Assembly (NCBI GenBank): GCA_036676355.1
Contig: JAKFDA010000079.1
Location: 1-43,214 of the forward strand
Origin: ZC4RG42 sp036676355
Lineage (GTDB): Bacteria; Pseudomonadota; Gammaproteobacteria; Burkholderiales; SG8-39
DNA: 43,214 nucleotides
Direction: 5' to 3'
Positions 1 to 8,097 of this stretch are shown piece after piece (position 1 is the first letter of the stretch; each line of letters starts with the position of its first letter). Made by a program: the position numbers and the translations under genes. The notes under the pieces were generated by a model. It searched no databases and was not told the origin of the DNA. It saw only the letters and a list, made by a program, of their open reading frames with translations.

Positions 1-182
1 GACTTGGCGCGCGTGGTCTTCGACTGCTTGCCGTAGCTGACGCCATGCTCGGCCAGATACTGACGAATGAGCTGACGCACGACTTGCGATGGCGTCAGAT
101 CCTGCGACGCACACAGCCCTTCGAAGGCTTTTTTCTTGTCGGGATCGATCAGGACCGTCAGGCGGGCGGTTTTGTTTTCCAT
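1..182 (-). CDS. Ribbon-helix-helix (CopG/Arc-like) DNA-binding protein, C-terminus beyond window
   Basis: The minus-strand frame starts at the ATG at 182 and stays open to the window edge, giving about 60 residues. The N-terminus (MENKTARLTVLID) has the short beta strand of ribbon-helix-helix proteins. A helix-turn-helix-like stretch follows (SQDLTPSQVVRQLIRQYLAE). Such proteins bind DNA as dimers and are either small repressors or antitoxins. The tail is lysine/serine rich (GKQSKTTRAK). No strong ribosome-binding site is seen before the ATG. The partner gene, if any, lies outside the window, so an antitoxin role cannot be tested here. Confidence 0.6.
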   Translation of the reverse strand, partial: MENKTARLTVLIDPDKKKAFEGLCASQDLTPSQVVRQLIRQYLAEHGVSYGKQSKTTRAK

Positions 183-523
183 GATGATGGCGACCGGACA
201 TATATGTTAATGCGATTCTAATACGATTTGCCTGTGTCCCCAACGCGCATTCGCGTTCGCGAGCTTGCGTGAAATCCGTTGCCCTTTCGCATGTTGCGAG
301 GGTGAGCAAAGGGATGCTTCAATGAAAACAGCACAGCTATGAAAGCCGCTTCGTGCGCGGCCCGCGCTGGTGCACGAGGCGACACTGGAATGGACCCCAT
401 TTCTTCTATAGCCAGATGGATGCGACCGAGCCGACTCGATCGCGAGTGCGCGCAGCTGCACAGGCGAGGACAACAACCAGTGTGTTTAGTCGCTTCCGAA
501 GCTCCACCGGCGCCGCATCAGCT
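183..523. other. Intergenic stretch without a recognised gene
   Basis: About 340 bases lie between the start of the ribbon-helix-helix gene and the end of the SDR gene. Open frames here are short, overlap one another and resemble no family I know. The part next to position 200 is AT-rich and could hold the promoter of the leftward gene, but I cannot pick convincing hexamers. Confidence 0.4.
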
Positions 524-1360
524 TTATAGGCCGTAGAGCTTGCGGATGGCCGCCTCGAACTCCGCCGGTGGCAGCGTCCGCTTCAACTCATCGGCGCTGG
601 TCGCTTCGTTGCCCACCGGAATGCGCGCCGGTGCGTTCGGGTCTTGCAGCACTTGCAGCACCGCCTGAGCGACCGCAATTGGATCAGGTCCTTCGTTGAT
701 GCGTTGTGCGACGACAGGCAGCAAACGGCTCGCGAGTGGCGCATAAGGCGAATCGGGTGCGGTCGTGCGTGAATTCGCGGCCAGGCCGCGCGCGGCAAAC
801 TGCGTACGGAACAGCCCCGGCGCCACGGTGTGGACTCGAATGCGGAAGGGTGCGAGCTCCGCACGCAACGAATCCGTGATTCCCTCCACCGCGTACTTGC
901 TGGCGTTGTAATGCGTCAGCAGGGGCAGGCCGATCTGGCCGAGAAAGGAGCCGATATTGACGATCACGCCACTGCGCGCCGCGCGCATGGAAGGGAGCGC
1001 GGCCCGGATCATACGCAGCACACCGAATACATTGACGTCGAACTGGCGAATGAATTCCTCGTCCGTGCCGTCCTCCACACTCGCGACCAGGCCATAGCCG
1101 GCGTTGTTGACGAGCGCATCCAGACGGCCGCTTCGCTCGAGCACCGTTGCGACGGCGGCATCAACCGATGCGGCGTCCTGAACATCGAGACCGACCGGCG
1201 TGATGCGCAATGATCGCCCGGTCGCGTTGCGTTCAATGTCGACGCGACCTTCCGCGGTACGCGCGCCGGCGTAAACCTCGAAGCCGTGTTCCGCAAGCAG
1301 CAGAGCGGTGGCGAGACCCATTCCCGAGTTGGCGCCGGAAATCAGTACGGTGGGCTGCAT
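524..1360 (-). CDS. Short-chain dehydrogenase/reductase (SDR) family oxidoreductase
   Basis: This 278-residue classical SDR has a Rossmann fold. Visible motifs in order are the nucleotide-binding glycine motif SGANSGMG (residues 8-15), the structural NNAG motif near residue 86, a serine region (VNIGSF), and the catalytic YNASK tetrad segment near residue 155. The PG motif after it (VAPGLFRT) is typical of the family. The glycine motif begins with Ser instead of the usual Thr, a common variant. The start is supported by AAGGAG six bases before the ATG. The substrate cannot be told from sequence. It is transcribed away from the suf operon, and the 147-base gap may hold promoters for both. Confidence 0.85.
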   Translation of the reverse strand: MQPTVLISGANSGMGLATALLLAEHGFEVYAGARTAEGRVDIERNATGRSLRITPVGLDVQDAASVDAAVATVLERSGRLDALVNNAGYGLVASVEDGTDEEFIRQFDVNVFGVLRMIRAALPSMRAARSGVIVNIGSFLGQIGLPLLTHYNASKYAVEGITDSLRAELAPFRIRVHTVAPGLFRTQFAARGLAANSRTTAPDSPYAPLASRLLPVVAQRINEGPDPIAVAQAVLQVLQDPNAPARIPVGNEATSADELKRTLPPAEFEAAIRKLYGL

Positions 1361-1441
1361 GGTGGACTCCTTTGTCTCGTGTCTCGATTCTGCCGAATGA
1401 TCGGCCGGTCCCGCATGCGCGCTTCGGCTCGGGAACTCGAC

Positions 1442-1472
1442 TTGACCAAATGGTACTAAATTGGTTCTAATT
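1442..1472 (+). promoter_or_regulatory. Sigma-70-like promoter of the suf operon with overlapping 11-bp direct repeat
   Basis: TTGACC (1442-1447) and TCTAAT (1466-1471) are separated by 18 bases; each matches its consensus hexamer at five of six positions. Lying over the spacer and -10 are two adjacent 11-base direct repeats, TGGTACTAAAT (1451-1461) and TGGTTCTAATT (1462-1472), alike at nine positions. A repressor bound here would block RNA polymerase. The natural candidate is the Rrf2 protein encoded just downstream, acting on its own operon. The assignment is by position and motif only. Confidence 0.55.
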
Positions 1473-1507
1473 GGCGCATTGACTTATATTACAAAGAGCC
1501 CGACACC

Positions 1508-1996
1508 GTGCTGCGCATCAGCAAATTGACCGATTACGGTACCCTGGTCATGACACACATGGCGGTCTTTCCAGACCGCCAGTACAGCGCGAATGAAATC
1601 GCCACTGCGCTGAGCCTCGGTGTGCCGACGGTCAGCAAGGTGCTGAAGGCGCTCACGCGCCACGGTCTGGTGACGAGCATTCGCGGCTCGCGCGGCGGCT
1701 ATGCGCTGAGTCGCCTGCCGGAACAGATCACGATCGCCGATATCGTCGACGCGCTGGAAGACCAGCCCTTCGGCCTGACCGAGTGCAGCGCCACGGCCGG
1801 ACTGTGCAATTACGAAGACGGTTGCCTGATCCGCACCAACTGGCAGCGCATCAGCCAGATCGTGCGGCATGCGCTGGAAGAGGTGCGTCTGGCTGACATG
1901 GTGCGCCGCAATATGCCGAATCGTAAGATCGCGGCGCCGCTCCAAGCGCGCGCGATCAAGCAACCGCCCATGGTCGTGAAGCGTCCGGCCCAATGA
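1508..1996 (+). CDS. Rrf2-family SUF-operon regulator (SUF system Fe-S assembly regulator)
   Basis: This 162-residue Rrf2-family transcription factor starts at GTG 1508. The N-terminal winged helix-turn-helix (SANEIATALSLGVPTVSKVL, residues 27-46) is followed by the family signature RGSRGGYAL (residues 59-67). Three cysteines, C93, C100 and C106, are spaced like the [2Fe-2S] ligands of IscR. The protein should sense Fe-S status and repress or activate the following suf genes. It lies 14 bases ahead of sufB and is the first gene of the operon. Family members at the head of suf clusters are known as SUF system Fe-S cluster assembly regulators. IscR itself is the alternative name, but the genomic setting favours the suf-specific type. 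Confidence 0.9.
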   Translation: MLRISKLTDYGTLVMTHMAVFPDRQYSANEIATALSLGVPTVSKVLKALTRHGLVTSIRGSRGGYALSRLPEQITIADIVDALEDQPFGLTECSATAGLCNYEDGCLIRTNWQRISQIVRHALEEVRLADMVRRNMPNRKIAAPLQARAIKQPPMVVKRPAQ

Positions 1997-2010
1997 ACAG
2001 GAGTAAGTAA

Positions 2011-3459
2011 ATGAGTGCCACCTCGCAACAACTCGAGTCGTTTCTGAAGCGCGAATATGTCGCCGGATTCGAGACGCTGCTTGAAGCCGATACCCTGCCC
2101 AAGGGGCTGTCCGAAGACGTAATCCGCGTCATTTCGGCGAAGAAGGGCGAGCCGGAATTCCTGCTCGAATGGCGGCTCGAAGCCTATCGCCGCTGGCTGG
2201 AAATGACCCCTCCTGGCTGGGCGCATGTGAAACATCCGCCGATCGACTACCAGGACATCATCTATTACTCGGCGCCGAAGCAGAAGACGGACGGTCCGCA
2301 GAGCCTGGATGACGTCGATCCCGAACTGCTGCGCACCTACGAGAAGCTCGGCGTGCCGCTGCACGAGCGCGCGCGCCTGGCCGGCGTGGCAGTGGATGCG
2401 GTGTTCGATTCGGTGTCGGTGGCGACCACCTTCCAGAAACAACTGGCCGAGCAGGGCATCATTTTCTGTTCGTTCTCCGAGGCGGTGAAGAACCATCCCG
2501 ATCTGGTGCGCCAGTATCTCGGCTCGGTCGTGCCGCAGAATGACAACTTCTATGCCGCGCTCAACTCGGCGGTGTTCTCGGACGGCTCCTTCGTGTACAT
2601 CCCGAAGGGCGTGCGCTGTCCGATGGAGTTGTCGACCTATTTCCGCATCAACGCGCGCGACACCGGCCAGTTCGAACGCACGCTGATCATTGCCGACGAA
2701 GGCGCGCACGTCAGCTATCTGGAAGGCTGTACGGCGCCGATGCGCGACGAGAACCAGTTGCACGCAGCAGTGGTCGAGCTGGTTGCGCTGGAAGGCGCGA
2801 AGATCAAGTACTCCACGGTGCAGAACTGGTATCCGGGCGACGAGAACGGGGTCGGCGGCATCTACAACTTTGTCACCAAGCGCGGCGACTGTCGCGGCGC
2901 GCGTTCGCATATTTCGTGGACGCAGGTTGAAACCGGCTCCGCCATCACCTGGAAATATCCGAGCGTGATCCTGCGCGGCGACGATTCGATCGGCGAGTTC
3001 TATTCGGTCGCGCTGACCAATCACTATCAGCAGGCCGATACCGGCACCAAGATGATTCATATGGGTCGCAACACGCGCAGCACGATTATCTCGAAGGGTA
3101 TTTCCGCCGGCTTCGGCAGCAATACCTATCGCGGTTTGGTGCGGGTCACACCGAAGGCGGCGGGTGCGCGCAACTACACCCAATGCGATTCGCTGCTGAT
3201 CGGCGACAAGTGCGCGGCGCACACTTTCCCGACCATCGAGGCACGCCATCCGACGGCGCATGTGGAGCATGAAGCGACCACTTCGCGCATTGGCGAAGAC
3301 CAGTTGTTTTATGCAATGCAACGCGGCCTGTCGGCCGAGGATGCGGTGTCGATGATTGTCAGTGGCTTCTGTAAGGAAGTGTTCAAGGAATTGCCGATGG
3401 AGTTCGCCGTCGAAGCGCAGAACCTGCTCGGCGTGAGTCTCGAAGGCAGCGTGGGCTAA
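2011..3459 (+). CDS. sufB: Fe-S cluster assembly scaffold protein SufB
   Basis: SufB is the core of the cytosolic SufBCD complex, on which Fe-S clusters are built under iron or oxidative stress. The product has 482 residues, the usual length. The beta-helix core is recognisable from conserved stretches such as VPQNDNFYAALNSAVFSDGS near residue 172 and SRIGEDQLFYAMQRGLS near residue 427. The ATG follows AGGAG at good spacing. It is the second gene of the operon, followed 12 bases later by sufC. Nothing looks truncated. Confidence 0.97.
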   Translation: MSATSQQLESFLKREYVAGFETLLEADTLPKGLSEDVIRVISAKKGEPEFLLEWRLEAYRRWLEMTPPGWAHVKHPPIDYQDIIYYSAPKQKTDGPQSLDDVDPELLRTYEKLGVPLHERARLAGVAVDAVFDSVSVATTFQKQLAEQGIIFCSFSEAVKNHPDLVRQYLGSVVPQNDNFYAALNSAVFSDGSFVYIPKGVRCPMELSTYFRINARDTGQFERTLIIADEGAHVSYLEGCTAPMRDENQLHAAVVELVALEGAKIKYSTVQNWYPGDENGVGGIYNFVTKRGDCRGARSHISWTQVETGSAITWKYPSVILRGDDSIGEFYSVALTNHYQQADTGTKMIHMGRNTRSTIISKGISAGFGSNTYRGLVRVTPKAAGARNYTQCDSLLIGDKCAAHTFPTIEARHPTAHVEHEATTSRIGEDQLFYAMQRGLSAEDAVSMIVSGFCKEVFKELPMEFAVEAQNLLGVSLEGSVG

Positions 3460-3471
3460 GGGAAGAGAGAG

Positions 3472-4254
3472 ATGATCAAAATCAGCAATCTGCAAGTTTC
3501 GGTTGAAGACAAGAAGATCTTGCGCGGCCTCGATCTGGAAGTGAAAACGGGCGAAGTGCACGCCATCATGGGGCCGAACGGTTCGGGCAAGAGCACGCTG
3601 GCGCAGATTCTGGCCGGGCGTGACGGCTACAAGATCGAGGGCGGCAGCGTGGATTGGGACGGCATCGATCTGCTTTCGCTGCCGGCCGAGGAGCGCGCGC
3701 GCACCGGGCTGTTTCTGGCGTTTCAATATCCGGTCGAGATTCCCGGCGTGTCGAACGCCTATTTTCTCAAGGCGGCGGTGAACGCGGTGCGTCGCCATCG
3801 CGGCGAACCCGAGCTTGATGCGATGGATTTTCTCAAGCGCATCAAGAGCGAAATGAAAGCGGTCGGCATGCGCGAGGAGTTTCTCTATCGCTCGGTCAAC
3901 GAAGGTTTCTCCGGCGGGGAGAAGAAGCGCAATGAAGTGCTGCAGATGGCGCTGCTCGAGCCGAAGCTCGCGATTCTCGATGAAACCGATTCCGGCCTCG
4001 ATATCGATGCGCTGCGCGTCGTCGCCGACGGCGTCAACCGGCTGCGCGCCCCCGATCGTTCTATGATCGTCATCACACACTACCAGCGCCTGCTGGAGTA
4101 CATCGTCCCGGATCGCGTGCATGTGCTCGCGCATGGCCGCATCGCACGCTCGGGCGGTCCCGAACTGGCGCTCGAACTCGAGGAGCGCGGCTACGGTTGG
4201 ATTGAAGAGGAAGACAAGCGCGCCGCACAGCCGCGCAAGGGCGTCGCATCATGA
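3472..4254 (+). CDS. sufC: Fe-S cluster assembly ATPase SufC
   Basis: SufC is the ABC-type ATPase that drives conformational change in the SufB-SufD pair. The 260 residues carry Walker A GPNGSGKST (34-42), the SufC form of the signature motif (EGFSGGEKKRNE), and Walker B followed by the D-loop (LAILDETDSGLD). There are no membrane segments, as expected for this soluble ABC protein. AGAGAG precedes the ATG. The stop overlaps the sufD start by four bases (ATGA), so the two are probably translationally coupled. Confidence 0.97.
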   Translation: MIKISNLQVSVEDKKILRGLDLEVKTGEVHAIMGPNGSGKSTLAQILAGRDGYKIEGGSVDWDGIDLLSLPAEERARTGLFLAFQYPVEIPGVSNAYFLKAAVNAVRRHRGEPELDAMDFLKRIKSEMKAVGMREEFLYRSVNEGFSGGEKKRNEVLQMALLEPKLAILDETDSGLDIDALRVVADGVNRLRAPDRSMIVITHYQRLLEYIVPDRVHVLAHGRIARSGGPELALELEERGYGWIEEEDKRAAQPRKGVAS

Positions 4255-5561
4255 GTTCAGTGGAAACCTGGCTGGCGACGTTTCGAGCGCAGGCGGCCGA
4301 CCTGCCGGGTGCGAACCTGCCCTGGCTGGTCGCGACGCGTAATCGTGCCATGGAGCGTTTCGCCGAGGCCGGCTGGCCGACCAATCGCATGGAAAACTGG
4401 CGCCATACCTCGCTCGCATTGCTCGGTCAGCAGGAGTTCGGCACGCGTACGGCTGATGACTCCGCCGCGCGCATCGCTGCGCAACTGCGCAACGACGACA
4501 CCGGCCACTGGCTGGTGTTCGTCGACGGGCATTTTGCGCCGTCGCTGTCCGCCATCGGATCGCTGCCCGCCGGCGCATATATCGGCACGCTCGCCGATGC
4601 GCTTAGCAGCCGCCCGGAGCACGTGCAGGCGGTTTTCGGCGACGCCGAAGACGGCGAGAGCCCGGCTGCGCTCAATGCCGCGCTGGCTACCGATGGCGCT
4701 TTCATTCACCTCGCCCGCGGCGTCGTGATCGAGACGCCGATTCATCTGCTGTTCATCGGCGGTGTGGCGCAGGGCGTCAGCCAGCTGCGCAACTTCATCG
4801 TTGCCGAGGATGCCGCGCAGGCGACCATCGCCGAACGTTATGTCGGCCGCGATGGCGCGCCGACGTTGACCAATGCCGTGACCCGCATTCACACCGGCGC
4901 CGATGCGCACATCACTCATCTCAAGCTGCAGGAAGAATCGGAGCAGACGTTTCACCTCGCCGCCATCGACGCCGCACAGGCGCGCGGTTCGGTGTTCGCG
5001 TCGCATTCGCTGTCTTTCGGTGCGCGGCTGGCGCGCAACGACATCGGCTCGCGCTTCGACGGCGAGGGCTGCGAGGCGCTGCTGAACGGGCTCTATCACG
5101 TCGACGGCAGGCGTCATGTGGATCACCACACGCGCCTGGATCACGCGCAGCCGCACGGCACCAGCCGCGAGTTCTATCGCGGCATTCTCGATGGCGCGGG
5201 ACGTGGCGTGTTCACCGGTCGCGTTCATGTCGCCCCCGGTGCCATGAAAACCGATGCGGAACAGCGCAACGACAGCCTGTTGCTGTCTGCGCTGGCCGAG
5301 AGCGATGCGCGGCCGGAACTCGAGATCTATGCCGACGACGTGAAGTGCGCACACGGCGCGACCGTCGGCCAGATCGATGAAGTCAGCCTGTTCTATTTGC
5401 GTTCGCGCGGCATCGATGAAACCCACGCGCGCAATCTGTTGATTTACGCCTTCGCCGCGGAAGTGCTCGCGCGCATCGGCGTGGTGTCCTTGCGCAAGCG
5501 CGCCGAGGCCGCCATCCGCGCCCGCATTCCGGACGGCGAATTGCTGGAGCAGTTGTCATGA
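4251..5561 (+). CDS. sufD: Fe-S cluster assembly protein SufD
   Basis: SufD is the SufB-like partner that completes the SufBC2D complex and is needed for iron entry. The 436-residue product has the SufBD beta-helix region with conserved features such as the HVDHHTRLDHAQPHGTS stretch near residue 287 and DDVKCAHGATVGQID near residue 363. The C-terminal helices end in FAAEVLARI and a basic tail. Both ends overlap neighbours by four bases (sufC and sufS), showing a compact operon. The N-terminal third is less conserved, as is usual for SufD. Confidence 0.95.
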   Translation: MSSVETWLATFRAQAADLPGANLPWLVATRNRAMERFAEAGWPTNRMENWRHTSLALLGQQEFGTRTADDSAARIAAQLRNDDTGHWLVFVDGHFAPSLSAIGSLPAGAYIGTLADALSSRPEHVQAVFGDAEDGESPAALNAALATDGAFIHLARGVVIETPIHLLFIGGVAQGVSQLRNFIVAEDAAQATIAERYVGRDGAPTLTNAVTRIHTGADAHITHLKLQEESEQTFHLAAIDAAQARGSVFASHSLSFGARLARNDIGSRFDGEGCEALLNGLYHVDGRRHVDHHTRLDHAQPHGTSREFYRGILDGAGRGVFTGRVHVAPGAMKTDAEQRNDSLLLSALAESDARPELEIYADDVKCAHGATVGQIDEVSLFYLRSRGIDETHARNLLIYAFAAEVLARIGVVSLRKRAEAAIRARIPDGELLEQLS

Positions 5562-6814
5562 ACGCGCCCGAATTGCGCTCTCTTACCGGCGGGCCGCTGC
5601 ACGCGGCCGACGATTTCCCCATCCTCTCGCGCAAGGTGCGCGGCAAGCGGCTGGTCTATCTCGATAACGGCGCCACCACGCAGAAGCCCGCCTCGGTGAT
5701 CGAGACCGAGCGCCGCTTCTATCTCGAATCGAACGCCAACATTCATCGCGGTGTGCACTGGTTGTCGCAGCACTCGACCGATCTGTACGAAAACGCGCGC
5801 GAAAGTGTGCGGCGTTTTCTCAATGCGGCGCGCGCCGAGGAGATCGTCTTCACGCGCGGCACGACCGAGGCGATCAATCTCGTGGCGCAGAGCTGGGGGC
5901 GTGCGACGCTCAAGGCCGGCGACGAAATCGTGCTGACCACGATGGAACATCATTCCAACATCGTGCCTTGGCAGCTTCTTTGCGAGCAGACCGGCGCGGT
6001 GATCAAGGTTGCGCCGATCAATGATCGCGGCGAACTGGAGATGGACGCATTCAACGCGCTGCTCGGACCGCGTACGCGCCTCGTTGCAGTCGCGCATGTA
6101 TCGAACGCGCTCGGTACGGTGAATCCGGTTGCAGCCATCATCGAACGCGCGCATGCAGTCGGCGCACTGGTGCTGGTGGACGGCGCACAGGCAGTCGCGC
6201 ATCAGGCGGTCGATGTACAGGCGCTCGATTGCGATTTTTATGCGTTTTCCGCGCACAAACTCTACGGGCCGACCGGCATCGGCGCGCTGTACGCACGCTA
6301 CGATATCCTGCGTGCAATGCCGCCCTGGCAGGGCGGCGGCGACATGATTCGCACAGTGAGCTTCGAACGCAGTACCTGGGCCGAGGCGCCGCAGCGCTTC
6401 GAGGCCGGCACGCCGAACATCGCCGGCGCGATCGGCCTGGCCGCCGCAATCGAGTATGTGGAAAGCATCGGCATGGAACGCATCGCGGCGCATGAGCACG
6501 CGCTGCTTGCGCATGCGACCGAAGCGGTACAGCGCCTGCCCGGCGTGCGTCTGATCGGCACGGCCGCCGACAAGGCCGGCATTCTGTCGTTCATGATCGA
6601 CGGCATTCATCCGCACGATCTGGGCACCATCCTCGACGTCGAAGGCATTGCCATTCGCGCCGGCCATCACTGCGCCATGCCGGTGATGACGCGTTTCGGC
6701 ATTCCGGGCACGGCACGCGCATCGTTCGCGCTCTATAACGATGAGCGCGATGTCAGCGCGCTGGTGGCGGGCATTCGCAAGGCACAGGCCATGTTCAATG
6801 GAGTGCCGCACTGA
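5558..6814 (+). CDS. sufS: Cysteine desulfurase SufS
   Basis: SufS is a PLP enzyme (type II, SufS/CsdA class) that takes sulfur from cysteine as a persulfide and passes it to the scaffold. The 418 residues contain the PLP lysine K234 in FSAHKLYGPTG and the catalytic cysteine C372 in RAGHHCAMP. Cofactor contacts around THE-like TTMEHHSN (residues 127-134) are also visible. It overlaps sufD by four bases and sufU by one. With SufU rather than SufE next door, the sulfur relay is expected to run SufS to SufU by zinc-ligand exchange, as known from Gram-positive systems. Confidence 0.96.
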   Translation: MNAPELRSLTGGPLHAADDFPILSRKVRGKRLVYLDNGATTQKPASVIETERRFYLESNANIHRGVHWLSQHSTDLYENARESVRRFLNAARAEEIVFTRGTTEAINLVAQSWGRATLKAGDEIVLTTMEHHSNIVPWQLLCEQTGAVIKVAPINDRGELEMDAFNALLGPRTRLVAVAHVSNALGTVNPVAAIIERAHAVGALVLVDGAQAVAHQAVDVQALDCDFYAFSAHKLYGPTGIGALYARYDILRAMPPWQGGGDMIRTVSFERSTWAEAPQRFEAGTPNIAGAIGLAAAIEYVESIGMERIAAHEHALLAHATEAVQRLPGVRLIGTAADKAGILSFMIDGIHPHDLGTILDVEGIAIRAGHHCAMPVMTRFGIPGTARASFALYNDERDVSALVAGIRKAQAMFNGVPH

Positions 6815-7269
6815 TGAGCGATATGCACGGCGATTTGCGCGAGCTCTATCAGGAAGTGATTTTCGATCACAACCGCCGACCGCGGAATTTTCGCGCCATT
6901 GAAAATGCCGACCGCATCGCCGAGGGTCATAACCCGCTTTGCGGCGATCAGCTCACGGTCTATGTACGGATCGAGAACGGAGTCGTCGCCGATGCCAGTT
7001 TCGTCGGCCACGGCTGTGCGATTTCCACCGCCTCCGCGTCGCTGATGACCGAAGCGGTGATCGGCAAGCCGGAACAGGAAGTCGAAGCGTTGTTCCAGGA
7101 TTTTCACGCCATGCTGACCGATAAGACGGCGACCGAGCATGATCTGGGCAAGCTCGAAGTGCTGTCCGGCGTAAAGGAGTTTCCCGTACGGGTGAAATGC
7201 GCGACGCTGGCGTGGCACACGCTGCACAACGCGCTGACGGGCGCCGCCGATCCGGCGCGTACCGAGTGA
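6814..7269 (+). CDS. sufU: Zinc-dependent sulfurtransferase SufU
   Basis: SufU is a NifU/IscU-fold protein that accepts sulfur from SufS. The 151 residues show the Zn/active-site set C43 (PLCGD), D45, C68 (GHGCAIS) and C129 (RVKCATLAWH), matching the ligand pattern of Bacillus SufU. Like other SufU proteins it lacks the C-terminal features of housekeeping IscU. The start ATG overlaps the sufS stop by one base. Being in the same transcript as sufS argues that it replaces SufE in this organism. Confidence 0.93.
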   Translation: MSDMHGDLRELYQEVIFDHNRRPRNFRAIENADRIAEGHNPLCGDQLTVYVRIENGVVADASFVGHGCAISTASASLMTEAVIGKPEQEVEALFQDFHAMLTDKTATEHDLGKLEVLSGVKEFPVRVKCATLAWHTLHNALTGAADPARTE

Positions 7270-7279
7270 AGGAGTTCTG

Positions 7280-7843
7280 ATGGGCAGATACGATGATGTG
7301 CGCAACGTTACGCTGACGCGCGATTGTCCGGCGGTGATCGTGCCGTGGGGCACGCCGGTGGAACTCGAGGCGGGCTGCGAGGCGCAGATTACGCAACGAC
7401 TGGGCGGCACGGTCACAGTGGTGGTGAACGGCAACCTGTATCGCATCGATGGCAAGGACATCGATGCGCTGGGACTCGAGGTGGAAGAGGAAGAGACCGT
7501 CGAGCACTCCGGCGAACCGCTTACCGCCGAACAGATCGAAACCGCCGCATGGGAGCGGCTCGCCACCTGCTACGACCCCGAGATTCCGATCGACATCGTC
7601 AACCTCGGCCTGGTCTACGGTTGCGAAGTACAGCCGCTCGAAAACGATCGCTTCCGCATCGACATAAAGATGACGCTGACCGCGCCGGGTTGCGGCATGG
7701 GGACGCTGCTCGCGGACGAGGCGCGAGACAAGCTGCTCGCCATTCCGGGTGTCGACGAGGTGGAAGTCGACCTGGTCTGGGACCCACCCTGGGACCGAGA
7801 AATGATGAGCGAAATGGCGCGCCTCGAAATGGGCATGATGTAG
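7280..7843 (+). CDS. sufT: Fe-S cluster maturation protein SufT (MIP18/DUF59 family, long form)
   Basis: This 187-residue protein ends the operon. Residues 85-187 form the MIP18 (DUF59) domain, with DPEIPIDIVNLGLVYG (residues 99-114) and the conserved cysteine C138 in APGCGMGT. The N-terminal 80 residues are the extension typical of the long SufT family. SufT helps deliver clusters to target enzymes when demand is high. AAGGAG lies seven bases before the ATG. A perfect 12-bp stem-loop follows 35 bases after the stop. Confidence 0.93.
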   Translation: MGRYDDVRNVTLTRDCPAVIVPWGTPVELEAGCEAQITQRLGGTVTVVVNGNLYRIDGKDIDALGLEVEEEETVEHSGEPLTAEQIETAAWERLATCYDPEIPIDIVNLGLVYGCEVQPLENDRFRIDIKMTLTAPGCGMGTLLADEARDKLLAIPGVDEVEVDLVWDPPWDREMMSEMARLEMGMM

Positions 7844-7878
7844 CGCCCTCCGGCGCCATGTCTGTCGCCAAATGTCGC

Positions 7879-7907
7879 GAAATTGCCCGCTTGATGCGGG
7901 CAATTTC
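7879..7907 (+). terminator. Perfect 12-bp hairpin after sufT, probable terminator
   Basis: GAAATTGCCCGC (7879-7890), loop TTGAT and GCGGGCAATTTC (7896-7907) form a perfect 12-bp stem. The outer part is AT-rich and no long T run follows, so it may terminate weakly or protect the 3' end of the suf mRNA. Its place just after the last suf gene supports the terminator reading. Confidence 0.65.
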
Positions 7908-7991
7908 CATATAACGAGCCGATTTGCTACGAATTGCAACCGCTTGCCGGCTGTGGCCGATGTGCCACAATCGCCGCGTTAATACCCCTCC

Positions 7992-8012
7992 TGCGCACAA
8001 AACTGGTGCGCA
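7992..8012. promoter_or_regulatory. Inverted repeat upstream of gdhA
   Basis: TGCGCAC (7992-7998), a 7-base spacer and GTGCGCA (8006-8012) form a perfect inverted repeat about 86 bases before the glutamate dehydrogenase start. It could be an operator or a leader hairpin. A weak promoter-like pair, TTGCCG near 7944 and CACAAT near 7966, lies just upstream. No regulator can be assigned. Confidence 0.35.
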
Positions 8013-8097
8013 ACGCACTCAAAGTGGGCGAAAATGGCGCCCCTTCGGTGGAGTGGGTGGCCCTCGCCGATAAGTCGAGAAAGGAAGAAGGAAGGCG

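Noticed and set aside
1810..4134. Very long minus-strand frame (774 codons) opposite sufB and sufC
   Set aside because: It is antisense to clear suf genes, has low-complexity His/Arg/Asp-rich composition and resembles no family. High GC at third codon positions makes such shadows common here; the same holds for minus-strand frames at 4257-5426 and 5444-6811.
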